Source: Bacteroidia bacterium
Lineage (GTDB): Bacteria > Bacteroidota > Bacteroidia > Bacteroidales > Prolixibacteraceae
Direction: 5' to 3'
Assembly (NCBI GenBank): GCA_025358395.1
Contig: JANYJT010000087.1
Coordinates: forward strand, 1-6,545
Length of the DNA: 6,545 nt
The notes beneath the pieces were generated by a model, which ran no database searches, was not told the DNA's origin, and saw only the letters and a program-made list of their open reading frames with translations. This document shows positions 1 to 5,997 of this stretch, in pieces (position 1 is the first letter of the stretch; each line of letters opens with the position of its first letter). The position numbers and the translations under genes were made by a program.

Positions 1-1464
1 GCCGTTTATGATTATGGCCAAAATGGCGTGGAGCTAAAAAATAACATCAAGAAATACTGGTGGGATTCGATGGTATTGCTTCATGAAAATGTTGTTGGAA
101 TTGATTCTGCCATTTTTATGCACCCCACCATTTGGAAGGCATCCGGACATGTGGACGCTTTCAATGATCCCTTGATTGACAACAAAGACTCCAAAAAAAG
201 ATATCGTGCAGACGTGCTGATTGAAGAGGAACTGGCAAAAATTGAAGGGAAAATAGAGAAGGAGATTGAAAAAGCGCGCGGTCGGTTTGGAGATTCATTT
301 GATGAGAAAATATTTAGGGAGACCAATTCCAGGGTACTGGAGAATCTTGAAAAATGGAACGCCTTGCATGCCCGTTTTGCTGAAGCCCTTAATAACTCAG
401 ATCTGGCTGAGCTAAAACAGATTATTGAAGACAACGAAATAGTTTGTCCGGTATCAGGAACACGCAACTGGACAGAAGTGAGACAGTTTAATCTGATGTT
501 TTCTACCGAGATGGGAGCTACAGCTGATAGTTCATTGAAAATTTACCTTCGTCCTGAAACGGCTCAGGGCATTTTTGTCAACTATCTGAATGTTCAGAAG
601 ACTGGCAGGATGAAAATCCCTTTTGGGATTGCACAGATTGGGAAAGCCTTCCGCAACGAGATTGTTGCCCGTCAGTTTATCTTCCGCATGAGGGAGTTTG
701 AACAGATGGAGATGCAATTTTTTGTTCGTCCGGGTACTGAACTGACCTGGTTTGAGCAATGGAAAGAAACTCGTATCCAATGGCACAAGGCTTTGGGATT
801 TGGTGATTCCAACTACCGTTTTCATGAGCACGAAAAATTGGCTCATTATGCAAATGCAGCTGTCGACATTGAGTTTAAGTTTCCCTTCGGTTTCAAGGAG
901 GTTGAGGGGATTCATTCGCGTACCGATTTCGACCTTTCCCAACACCAAAAATATTCAGGCAAGAAAATACAGTATTTCGATCCCGAACTAAATGAGTCTT
1001 ATGTCCCATTTGTCGTAGAAACTTCAATTGGTGTCGACCGGATGTTTTTGCAGGTACTGTCTGCTTCTTATTTTGAGGAGGAGATTGATGGCGGAGATGG
1101 CAAAAAGGATACACGCGTTGTATTGAGGCTCCCTGCTCCGCTCGCTCCGGTAAAATTGGCTGTTATGCCTTTGATTAAGAAAGAAGGCCTTCCTGGGAAG
1201 GCAAGAGAGATCATCGATGAACTAAAATTTGATTTCAATTGTCAATACGATGAGAAGGATTCAATTGGCAAACGTTACAGAAGACAGGATGCCATTGGTA
1301 CGCCATTTTGTGTAACAGTGGATCATCAGACCATGGAGGATAATACTGTTACAATCCGCTACCGCGATACGATGGAACAGAAACGGGTCGACATTGATCA
1401 GGTAAAATCAATTATTGCCGGTCAGGTTAGTCTCCGAAGACTTTTTGAGAAATTGAAGTCATAA
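1..1464 (+). CDS. glyQS: Glycyl-tRNA synthetase, single-chain alpha2 type (5' end missing)
   Basis: Cytoplasmic class II aminoacyl-tRNA synthetase that charges tRNA-Gly with glycine using ATP. The reading frame is open from base 1 and gives 487 residues; an internal GTG at 28 is not the start, because the nine codons before it read AVYDYGQNG, a conserved part of the family. From family length I infer that roughly 25-30 N-terminal residues lie outside the window. Visible blocks: N-terminal catalytic region with HPTIWKASGHVDAF (about 41-54), a charged helical insertion (about 75-140), LRPETAQGIF (about 183-192), motif 2 with GKAFRNE and RQFIFRMREFEQ (about 214-235), HSRTDFDLSQHQ (about 305-316), motif 3 ETSIGVDRMF (about 340-349), and a C-terminal anticodon-binding domain from about residue 378. 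No frameshift or missing core motif is seen. The last six codons lie inside the left arm of the terminator palindrome. The family assignment is very secure. Confidence 0.97.
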   Translation, partial: AVYDYGQNGVELKNNIKKYWWDSMVLLHENVVGIDSAIFMHPTIWKASGHVDAFNDPLIDNKDSKKRYRADVLIEEELAKIEGKIEKEIEKARGRFGDSFDEKIFRETNSRVLENLEKWNALHARFAEALNNSDLAELKQIIEDNEIVCPVSGTRNWTEVRQFNLMFSTEMGATADSSLKIYLRPETAQGIFVNYLNVQKTGRMKIPFGIAQIGKAFRNEIVARQFIFRMREFEQMEMQFFVRPGTELTWFEQWKETRIQWHKALGFGDSNYRFHEHEKLAHYANAAVDIEFKFPFGFKEVEGIHSRTDFDLSQHQKYSGKKIQYFDPELNESYVPFVVETSIGVDRMFLQVLSASYFEEEIDGGDGKKDTRVVLRLPAPLAPVKLAVMPLIKKEGLPGKAREIIDELKFDFNCQYDEKDSIGKRYRRQDAIGTPFCVTVDHQTMEDNTVTIRYRDTMEQKRVDIDQVKSIIAGQVSLRRLFEKLKS

Positions 1465-1504
1465 AAAAAGGCCAATCCGGCCTTTTTTTATGACTTCAAT
1501 TTCT
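1448..1504. terminator. Bidirectional intrinsic terminator: perfect 26-bp inverted repeat
   Basis: The left arm (1448-1473) and right arm (1479-1504) are perfect reverse complements over 26 bp, separated by a 5-nt loop (AATCC, 1474-1478). The core is GGCC paired with GGCC, flanked by seven A on the left and seven T on the right, so a hairpin followed by a U-tract forms on either strand. It sits between two convergent genes and can terminate both. The left arm contains the last 17 bases of glyQS including the stop; the right arm ends 6 bp before the stop codon of the convergent gene. The outer 15 bp of pairing are longer than termination needs. Confidence 0.9.
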
Positions 1505-1510
1505 ATCTGA

Positions 1511-2080
1511 TTACTTCTTGATTTCCGCTTCCAGCAGATTGACAACTTCATCAGTTACTTTCATGCTTTCTTCTTCAGAAGTAATTTTTTTCATGTATTT
1601 GATGACTTTGTCTTTACCAACGATCAGTAAAACTCCTGCTCCATTGCAGTCTCCAAGTTGTAATGCGGTTGGCAGCACACGATTTTCATCAAGCATTATT
1701 ACTGAACCCGCGAATTGTTTTTCCTTCTGTCTGGCTTTCATGCGGATACCGGCATTGGGAATCCACGTATCTTTGCAATTGGCAATTCCAATACCTTGAT
1801 AGAGCTTTTCGTCGAATTTTTTTGCTTTTACCGCATTGGATAGTTTGTCGTTAATATCCTTTACATCCGGATCAGTATATTGAATCAACAATACTTTTTC
1901 GCCAACATAAGGAATTTGTTTCGGTTGATTGTTCGCATCGGAGATCATCAGTGGGGTCATTGTTTTTCCAACTACATCACCAGTTTGCGCTTTGACTGCC
2001 ACAGGAAGCAGGTATAATAAGCAAAGCAAACCGGCGAAAAGTGTGATTAATCTTGATCCGGGGATTTGGTTTCTTTTCAT
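1511..2080 (-). CDS. Secreted YtfJ-like thioredoxin-fold protein
   Basis: A 189-residue exported protein. Residues 1-31 form a signal peptide: basic start (MKR), hydrophobic stretch from about 11 to 28, and a likely signal peptidase I site after VKA at 31. The mature part resembles the YtfJ family of periplasmic thioredoxin-like proteins: a VGEKVLLIQYTDPD strand-loop (59-72), a helix with KLSNAVKAKKFDEKLYQG (79-96), a WIPNAGIRMKAR segment (106-117) comparable to the family's IPGSG region, and a strand SVIMLDEN (126-133) followed by LLIVGKDKVIKYMK (151-164). There is no CxxC; the two mature cysteines (102 and 145) lie far apart, so a classical disulfide-reductase role is not supported. Cys20 does not sit in a good lipobox. 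Physiological function unknown. The ATG at 2080 is preceded by A-rich sequence rather than a Shine-Dalgarno site; a near-match to a Bacteroidota -7 box (TATCTTTA, 2121-2128) lies upstream without a good -33 element. The family call is by resemblance from memory. Confidence 0.82.
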   Translation of the reverse strand: MKRNQIPGSRLITLFAGLLCLLYLLPVAVKAQTGDVVGKTMTPLMISDANNQPKQIPYVGEKVLLIQYTDPDVKDINDKLSNAVKAKKFDEKLYQGIGIANCKDTWIPNAGIRMKARQKEKQFAGSVIMLDENRVLPTALQLGDCNGAGVLLIVGKDKVIKYMKKITSEEESMKVTDEVVNLLEAEIKK

Positions 2081-2182
2081 CTGTTTAATTTTAGTCTTAT
2101 TTATTTGGTTACATGATCCATAAAGATAGAAATAAATATAAATATCTAGCTATAGTTGGTATTCAATTCAACTAAAAATGCG

Positions 2183-2272
2183 TCATTTTTCGTTTTTCGA
2201 TGTTCACTGTTCATTTTTCGTTGTATACTCTCAACTCTCAGTTTTCAACTTTCAACTTTTATTTTTCAACCT
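2183..2272. repeat. Degenerate 7-bp repeat tract (12 units in two blocks)
   Basis: Read on the minus strand, the tract splits into heptamers that almost all end in TGA or CGA. Block A (2231-2272) has six units: AGGTTGA, AAAATAA, AAGTTGA twice, AAACTGA, GAGTTGA. A 6-nt spacer, GAGTAT (2225-2230), follows. Block B (2183-2224) has six units: ACAACGA, AAAATGA, ACAGTGA, ACATCGA, AAAACGA, AAAATGA. The tract begins over the last codons of the upstream minus-strand gene, whose TGA stop is the TGA of the first unit, and runs into the intergenic gap. Role unknown. It provides no GC-rich terminator stem; only a weak AT hairpin (2174-2190) is present at its far end. Confidence 0.75.
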
Positions 2273-3153
2273 TTCCCTATCATTTTTTCAAAGATCTCCC
2301 TCTGGTTGATCAATGCTTTTACTTTGTCTGCCGGATCTGTTCTGCACTCGAGCAGAACCCATCCTTCATATTTATTCTTCACAAAAAGATTCATCAAATC
2401 CTGGTAAGGATAGGTTGTGTCATCCAATTCGCGGACATGACAAATATCTCCAAAGCGACTTTTCAGCATATTGAAATTGGCTTCGAGTCCGCTTCCGTTC
2501 AAATCTTGCGCGTTGCAGTTCCAGCACACAGTCGCGTTGGGGTGGTTGGCAACATCCATGATGGCTTTGATGTTGGTGATTTCCTGCGTTTCATTGCCAT
2601 GCACCTCAAGTCTGAGAATTTGTCCCATGTCGGCTCCAAATTTTGCTAGTTCATTCAATGCAAGGCCAATTTGTTCAATGGTCTTTTCATGAGGAATCCC
2701 GTTTCTGAATTGATTCGGCTTAACTTTTACGCCCAATCCGCCAATGTCTTTGCTTAATTGGAAAAAGGCTTTAGTCTGTTCAATTGATTCACGAAGTTTT
2801 TCCGGTTCGGGATAGTCATATTGTTGATTTGTGCCCATACCCACAATTTGAACCGGACTATCACTAAATTTTTTCCTAACCAGAAGGCGTTCTTCCTTTG
2901 TCAGAGTGGTAGAAACTTTATGGGCATGTTCAACACGAAGCTCTACTCCGCTGATATTCGAAGCTGTTAGATTCTTGATAATTGTCTCCTGATCCCAGTC
3001 TTTTCCCCATAAATAGGTTACAAATCCCAGTTTCATTTGTTGTTTTTTTGCTTTTCCAAAGGCCAGCTGTCCTGTAGGTAAAACCATGGCTCCTGTTAGC
3101 AGACTCAGGTTCTTTAAAAAAATTCTTCTACTGTCTTCCTGTTTTTTTTCCAT
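2266..3153 (-). CDS. Tat-exported sugar phosphate isomerase/epimerase-like TIM-barrel protein
   Basis: A 295-residue protein of the xylose isomerase-like (AP endonuclease family 2) TIM-barrel superfamily. Residues 8-15 (SRRIFLKN) are a textbook twin-arginine motif, followed by a hydrophobic segment to about residue 33, so folded export by Tat is likely. Barrel strands carry probable metal or catalytic residues: GVELRVEH (69-76), LRLEVHGNE (180-188), CWNCNAQD (210-217), HVREL (239-243) and LLECRTD (267-273). The substrate cannot be read from sequence; Bacteroidota relatives with this signal are usually annotated only as sugar phosphate isomerase/epimerase. Start choice: an in-frame ATG at 3237 would add 28 residues in front of the Tat n-region, but a perfect TAnnTTTG box (3214-3221) lies inside that extension, and starting at 3153 gives a normal short n-region (MEKKQEDS). 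It lies upstream of the YtfJ-like gene in the same orientation with a 185-bp gap, so cotranscription is uncertain. Confidence 0.88.
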   Translation of the reverse strand: MEKKQEDSRRIFLKNLSLLTGAMVLPTGQLAFGKAKKQQMKLGFVTYLWGKDWDQETIIKNLTASNISGVELRVEHAHKVSTTLTKEERLLVRKKFSDSPVQIVGMGTNQQYDYPEPEKLRESIEQTKAFFQLSKDIGGLGVKVKPNQFRNGIPHEKTIEQIGLALNELAKFGADMGQILRLEVHGNETQEITNIKAIMDVANHPNATVCWNCNAQDLNGSGLEANFNMLKSRFGDICHVRELDDTTYPYQDLMNLFVKNKYEGWVLLECRTDPADKVKALINQREIFEKMIGKG

Positions 3154-3213
3154 TTTTTCAAGTATTTCGATTATTGTGTTGATTGTTACCCGAGGTATAA
3201 AATTCTGTGTCAA

Positions 3214-3221
3214 CAAATTTA
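3214..3221 (-). promoter_or_regulatory. Candidate Bacteroidota -7 promoter box (TAAATTTG)
   Basis: On the minus strand this is an exact match to TAnnTTTG, the -7 consensus of the Bacteroidota primary sigma factor. It would start transcription near 3207, giving a leader of about 54 nt to the ATG at 3153. No good TTTG -33 element is seen 19-21 bp upstream, which lowers confidence. Three phased A-tracts (3256-3288) lie a few tens of bases further upstream and could help polymerase binding. Confidence 0.4.
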
Positions 3222-3255
3222 GCGAATTATTGTCCATCTGATTATAATTCGAAAT

Positions 3256-3288
3256 AGTTAAAAAACAGTTAAAAAACAGTTAAAAAAG
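3256..3288. repeat. Three tandem 11-bp units with phased A6 tracts
   Basis: The units are AGTTAAAAAAC, AGTTAAAAAAC and AGTTAAAAAAG. The A6 runs lie at 3260-3265, 3271-3276 and 3282-3287, an 11-bp period close to one helical turn, an arrangement known to produce intrinsic DNA curvature. The repeat lies about 50-80 bp upstream of the inferred transcription start of the minus-strand isomerase-like gene, where curved or UP-like DNA can stimulate a promoter; that role is inference. Confidence 0.8.
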
Positions 3289-3366
3289 TGAAGTTCTTTT
3301 AGGCATTCACACTTTTAATAAATGAATCTATTAAAAACATAGATATTACTACAACTCACTAAATCA

Positions 3367-3586
3367 ATGACATATAATTTTTTCTATCTTACTGGATGGA
3401 CAATTTTATTCATTGAAATGCGCTCAATTGGAATGGGTAACATTGGAAGGCGCATAAAGGACTTGTAACGAATAACAATGTCAGTCGTCTTATGTATGAC
3501 TTGCAAGTTGAATGGAAAAGATTGTGGAATTGGAAGACCACATGCCATTTAAGGATAAGGAACTGGACCTCTTACCTCCGGAATAA
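3367..3586 (+). pseudogene. Possible remnant of a small frameshifted gene, unidentified
   Basis: Three short reading frames follow each other on the + strand: frame 1, ATG 3367 to TAA 3468 (33 codons, hydrophobic start MTYNFFYLTGWTILFIE then IGRRIKDL); frame 3 from about 3444, VTNNNVSRLMYDLQVEW; and frame 2, ATG 3512 to TAA 3586, charged and protein-like (MEKIVELEDHMPFKDKE, ending LDLLPPE). Joined with frameshifts, the last two would give one continuous acidic C-terminus. I recognise no family and this may be chance in a short stretch. Confidence 0.2.
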
Positions 3587-3590
3587 AGTG

Positions 3591-3643
3591 TATCGGATTC
3601 TGATATCCGATAAAAGAAAGGCATTAGATGATGCCTTTCTTTT
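3591..3643 (-). terminator. ispD terminator: tandem hairpins, the first spanning the stop codon
   Basis: On the minus strand the first hairpin pairs 3631-3643 with 3612-3624 (13 bp, perfect; GGCAT core flanked by A/T) around a 6-nt loop (3625-3630), ending in CTTTCTTTT. The TAA stop of ispD (3624-3626) is at the loop boundary, so the last codons of the gene form the ascending arm. A second perfect 8-bp hairpin (TATCGGAT at 3591-3598 with ATCCGATA at 3605-3612) abuts it downstream. The first is a plausible intrinsic terminator; the second may be back-up or a 3'-end stabiliser. Confidence 0.75.
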
Positions 3644-4304
3644 GTTTCAGGTACGCTCTTGCCACCAAAAGATCTTCCGGGTGGGTAATTTTAATGTTAT
3701 CCCTATTACCCAAAACCATTTGAATCGCGTAACCGGCTTTTTCAACGACAGAAGCATCATCGGTGAAAGATGGTTCCCAGGTTTGAGCATAGGCTGCTTT
3801 TAAGATTTCAACCTTGAAAACTTGAGGGGTTTGAACAGTATAATATCGGGTTCTGTCCACGGTCAGTGACCTTTGCATGTTTCCGGCCCTAAGTGTTTCG
3901 CTTACCGGAAGAACTGGAATAGCAGCCCCAGATGCTTCGGCTTGGCTAAAACAGTGCGATATGGTAAGTTGTGACACCAACGGTCGCACACCATCGTGAA
4001 CTGCGACTAAATCGCTTATTCCCAATTCTGCCACTCCATTTTTGACCGATTGGAATCTTGTTTCACCTCCGGCAATGACACGATGCGAATGAAAGAAATC
4101 GTATTTATGGCATAGCTCTTTCCAGGTATTGATTTGAGATTCAGGTAATACTACAACGATGGATATGGCTGGATCGTATTTGATAAAGCATAGGATGGAC
4201 CACATCAGAACAGGAAGATGGTCCAATAAAATAAATTGTTTGGGAAGATCACTCCCCATCCTGGATCCACTTCCTCCGGCTACGATGATGACACTATTTT
4301 TCAC
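3624..4304 (-). CDS. ispD: 2-C-methyl-D-erythritol 4-phosphate cytidylyltransferase
   Basis: Cytoplasmic enzyme of the non-mevalonate (MEP) isoprenoid pathway; joins CTP and 2-C-methyl-D-erythritol 4-phosphate to CDP-ME plus pyrophosphate. With the GTG start at 4304 the protein has 226 residues, close to the usual 225-240. The nucleotide-binding loop VAGGSGSRMGSDLPKQF (8-24) supplies Arg15 and Lys22, matching E. coli Arg20 and Lys27. AVHDGVRPLV (101-110) holds the CTP/metal Asp104. VDRTRYYTVQTPQVF (149-163) carries Arg151, matching Arg157, and the C-terminal TDDAS and NIKITHPEDL blocks carry Lys205, matching Lys213. All key residues are present. An in-frame ATG at 4379 would add 25 residues with no family counterpart (MTNFEFSIGS...), and a TAnnTTTG promoter lies inside that extension, so I prefer GTG 4304; the start is the uncertain part. 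The gene appears monocistronic, with its own terminator, and is divergent from the DUF2461 gene. Confidence 0.95.
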   Translation of the reverse strand: MKNSVIIVAGGSGSRMGSDLPKQFILLDHLPVLMWSILCFIKYDPAISIVVVLPESQINTWKELCHKYDFFHSHRVIAGGETRFQSVKNGVAELGISDLVAVHDGVRPLVSQLTISHCFSQAEASGAAIPVLPVSETLRAGNMQRSLTVDRTRYYTVQTPQVFKVEILKAAYAQTWEPSFTDDASVVEKAGYAIQMVLGNRDNIKITHPEDLLVARAYLKQKKGII

Positions 4305-4366
4305 TGTCGAGTTTATTATACTTGAAAAACGAGCTTTCGACTGACTCTGTGACCCAATCGAAAATT

Positions 4367-4397
4367 CAAAATTAGTCAATTATTGATCATTCCTAAA
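4367..4397 (-). promoter_or_regulatory. Candidate Bacteroidota promoter for ispD
   Basis: On the minus strand, TTTA (4394-4397), a three-of-four match to the -33 TTTG element, is followed after exactly 19 bp by TAATTTTG (4367-4374), a perfect TAnnTTTG -7 box. Element sequence and spacing fit the Bacteroidota primary sigma factor. Transcription would begin near 4360, downstream of the ATG at 4379 and about 55 nt before the GTG at 4304, which supports the shorter ispD protein. Confidence 0.5.
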
Positions 4398-4552
4398 ATA
4401 GCACATTCTGCCGTTAGATTCCGCTTTGCGTTTCATATGTTAAGAAATTTGTTTTTTAATTGCCAGATGGAATCAGAGATCGGCGAAGCCAATATCCAAA
4501 TAATCATTTTCGATTGGTGTGAATAATTGCTCATGTGTATTTCTCTTTTAAT

Positions 4553-4560
4553 TATTTTTG
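4553..4560 (+). promoter_or_regulatory. Candidate -7 box (TATTTTTG) for the DUF2461 operon
   Basis: An exact TAnnTTTG match 21 bp before the ATG at 4582, with transcription then starting near 4567 and a leader of roughly 15 nt. There is no clear TTTG at the proper -33 distance (only TTG at 4527-4529, too far upstream), so this is tentative. If real, it excludes the TTG at 4558 as a start codon. Confidence 0.35.
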
Positions 4561-4581
4561 TGTTCATTTTATTTTCCGGCT

Positions 4582-5247
4582 ATGAAAGAAATTCTTCATT
4601 TTCTCAAAGATCTGGATGCCAACAACCAAAGAGATTGGTTTGAAGCAAATCGGGACCGTTATGAAAAGACACGCAAGAATTTTTTAGAGGTTACCTCCTG
4701 GTTGATCGACGAAATTAGAAAATTTGATTCGGAAGTTCCTCTCCTTCAGCCAAAAGACTGCATGTTCCGAATTTTCAGGGATGTCCGTTTCTCTAATGAC
4801 AAGCGACCATTCAAGACAAATTATGGAAGTTACATGGCGCGAGGGGGCAGAAAATCAGGATTTGCAGGATACTACATTCATCTTTCGCCGGATGAATTAT
4901 TTATCGCAGGTGGGAACTACATGCCACCTCCTGAACATTTACATGCGATCCGTCAGGAGATTTATTATCATCCGGAAGTCTACAGAAATTTGTTGACGAA
5001 AGACCCAATAAAATCGATTTTTAATCAGCACTATTTTGACGCGCTAAAGACGGCTCCCAAGGGTTATTCCAAGGATTGGGAGCACTTGGATCTTATCAGG
5101 AATCGCTCCTATGGCTTCGGTCATCGCCTGACTGAAGCTGAGGTTCTCTCTCGTGATTTTCCTGAAAAGTGCATTGATTATTTCAAGATTATCTATCCAA
5201 TGAATCAATTTTTGAACCGTGCCATAGATGAAAACGGATCTGAGTGA
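4582..5247 (+). CDS. DUF2461 family protein
   Basis: A 221-residue soluble protein of the DUF2461 (TIGR02453) family, found in bacteria and fungi with no settled biochemical role. Family blocks: LKDLDANNQRDWFEANRDRY (8-27), an FRIFRDVRFSNDKRPFKTNY block (62-81) rich in conserved Arg, Asp and Lys, then GYYIHLSPDELFIAGGNYMP (96-115) and an HAIRQEI helix (121-127). The length is normal for the family and there is no signal peptide. The ATG at 4582 is chosen because the family starts just before the LxFLxxL helix (MKEILHFLKDL); an in-frame TTG at 4558 would add eight residues (MCSFYFPA) with no family match. It is the first of three co-oriented genes, with 38 bp to the next ORF and no terminator between them, so it may be cotranscribed with the transport genes without sharing their function. 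Confidence 0.92.
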   Translation: MKEILHFLKDLDANNQRDWFEANRDRYEKTRKNFLEVTSWLIDEIRKFDSEVPLLQPKDCMFRIFRDVRFSNDKRPFKTNYGSYMARGGRKSGFAGYYIHLSPDELFIAGGNYMPPPEHLHAIRQEIYYHPEVYRNLLTKDPIKSIFNQHYFDALKTAPKGYSKDWEHLDLIRNRSYGFGHRLTEAEVLSRDFPEKCIDYFKIIYPMNQFLNRAIDENGSE

Positions 5248-5285
5248 GATCAAAACAAATTACCCTAAATTAAATTCCACAATAA

Positions 5286-5981
5286 ATGAAAAAAATTCTT
5301 TTGCTATTGCTGATTTTTACGTCGGCTACTGCGCTCAAAGCACAAAATGTTCAATTGCATTATGATCTTGGAAAGGATCGTAAATTCCCCTGGAGCCATG
5401 TTGAAATGTTTAAGCCAGACAAGTGGGGAAGTACCTTTTTCTTTATTGACATGAATTATGGGGAGGGTGGTGTTCATGGGGTATCCCTGGCATATTGGGA
5501 AATAACGCGTTCCTTGAAATTCTGGAAAAGTCCCTTTGCGCTCCATGTTGAATACAATGGTGGCTTTGGACAATTCAAGACCAGTACACCCATGAATGGA
5601 GCTTACCAGATTAACAATGCCTGGCTATTTGGGGGTGAATATACCTGGAATACCAAAGATTTTTCAAAAGTTTTTACCCTTCAGGCTTTATTCAAAACCA
5701 TTCAGGATAAAAATTCTGCATCGTTTCAGATTACAGGTGTATGGGCCATCCAGATGCTTAAAAACAAAGTTACCTTTTCGGGATTCGCCGATTTTTGGAG
5801 AGAAGATAATTTTACCGGCACTGCCGATGAGACCAAATATGTGTTTCTGACCAAACCTGTCTTGTGGTACAATTTTACCGAACATTTCTCTATGGGTACC
5901 GAACAGGATATCAGTGCCAATTTTTCGGGTCACAAGGGGTTCATGTGTAATCCGATGCTATCTACTAAATGGACTTTCTAA
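5286..5981 (+). CDS. DUF5020 outer-membrane beta-barrel protein, Tsx-channel-like
   Basis: A 231-residue protein with a Sec signal peptide (MKKILLLLLIFTSATALKA, 1-19, cut before QN). The mature part is full of alternating aromatic and polar residues typical of beta-strands, for example STFFFIDMNYG (49-59), FALHVEYNGGFGQF (84-97), NAWLFGGEYTW (111-121) and VTFSGFADFW (162-171), and ends in a C-terminal phenylalanine (KWTF), the usual signal for outer-membrane barrel insertion. The EMF..DKWGSTFFF start and overall size fit the Bacteroidota DUF5020 family, which I believe resembles the Tsx nucleoside channel; that link is from memory and should be tested. The next gene, a purine permease, begins 16 bp after the stop, so the pair is probably cotranscribed and may move nucleosides or nucleobases across both membranes. 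No Shine-Dalgarno site; the A/T-rich leader is usual for this phylum. Confidence 0.82.
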   Translation: MKKILLLLLIFTSATALKAQNVQLHYDLGKDRKFPWSHVEMFKPDKWGSTFFFIDMNYGEGGVHGVSLAYWEITRSLKFWKSPFALHVEYNGGFGQFKTSTPMNGAYQINNAWLFGGEYTWNTKDFSKVFTLQALFKTIQDKNSASFQITGVWAIQMLKNKVTFSGFADFWREDNFTGTADETKYVFLTKPVLWYNFTEHFSMGTEQDISANFSGHKGFMCNPMLSTKWTF

Positions 5982-5997
5982 TTTAATACTTTAGGTT

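Larger units (their letters stand above)
3238..3623. other. 386-bp stretch without a convincing gene, between two minus-strand genes
   Basis: Beginning after the long-start reading of the isomerase-like gene and ending at the ispD stop, this stretch holds the 11-bp triple repeat (3256-3288), then AT-rich DNA, then coding-like debris on the + strand: a 33-codon ORF (ATG 3367 to TAA 3468), an open stretch in another frame from about 3444 with VTNNNVSRLMYDLQ, and a third-frame 24-codon ORF (3512-3586) reading MEKIVELEDHM and ending in LDLLPPE. None has a recognised family or a ribosome binding site. The + strand ORF from 3492 to 3803 runs into ispD in antisense and is not credible as a whole. 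The right end holds two abutting hairpins that terminate ispD. No tRNA or known RNA was recognised. Confidence 0.6.

Noticed and set aside
81..1114. Minus-strand and off-frame ORFs across glyQS
   Set aside because: They lie antisense or out of frame to a clear, well-conserved gene and have no family features.
28..1464. GTG at 28 as the start of the glycyl-tRNA synthetase
   Set aside because: The frame is open to base 1 and the upstream codons encode conserved family sequence; the true start is outside the window.
2121..2128. TATCTTTA as the promoter of the YtfJ-like gene (minus strand)
   Set aside because: It mismatches TAnnTTTG at the last base and has no -33 element at 19-21 bp, in very AT-rich DNA.
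2174..2190. AAAAATG-CGT-CATTTTT hairpin as a terminator for the isomerase-like gene
   Set aside because: The 7-bp stem has a single G-C pair and a 3-nt loop; too weak to call.
2156..2649. + strand ORFs over the end of the isomerase-like gene
   Set aside because: Their Phe/Ser-rich translations are by-products of the heptad tract and the antisense of a real gene.
3492..3803. 103-codon + strand ORF
   Set aside because: More than half is antisense to ispD and it runs through the ispD terminator hairpins; only its first part is considered, as possible debris.
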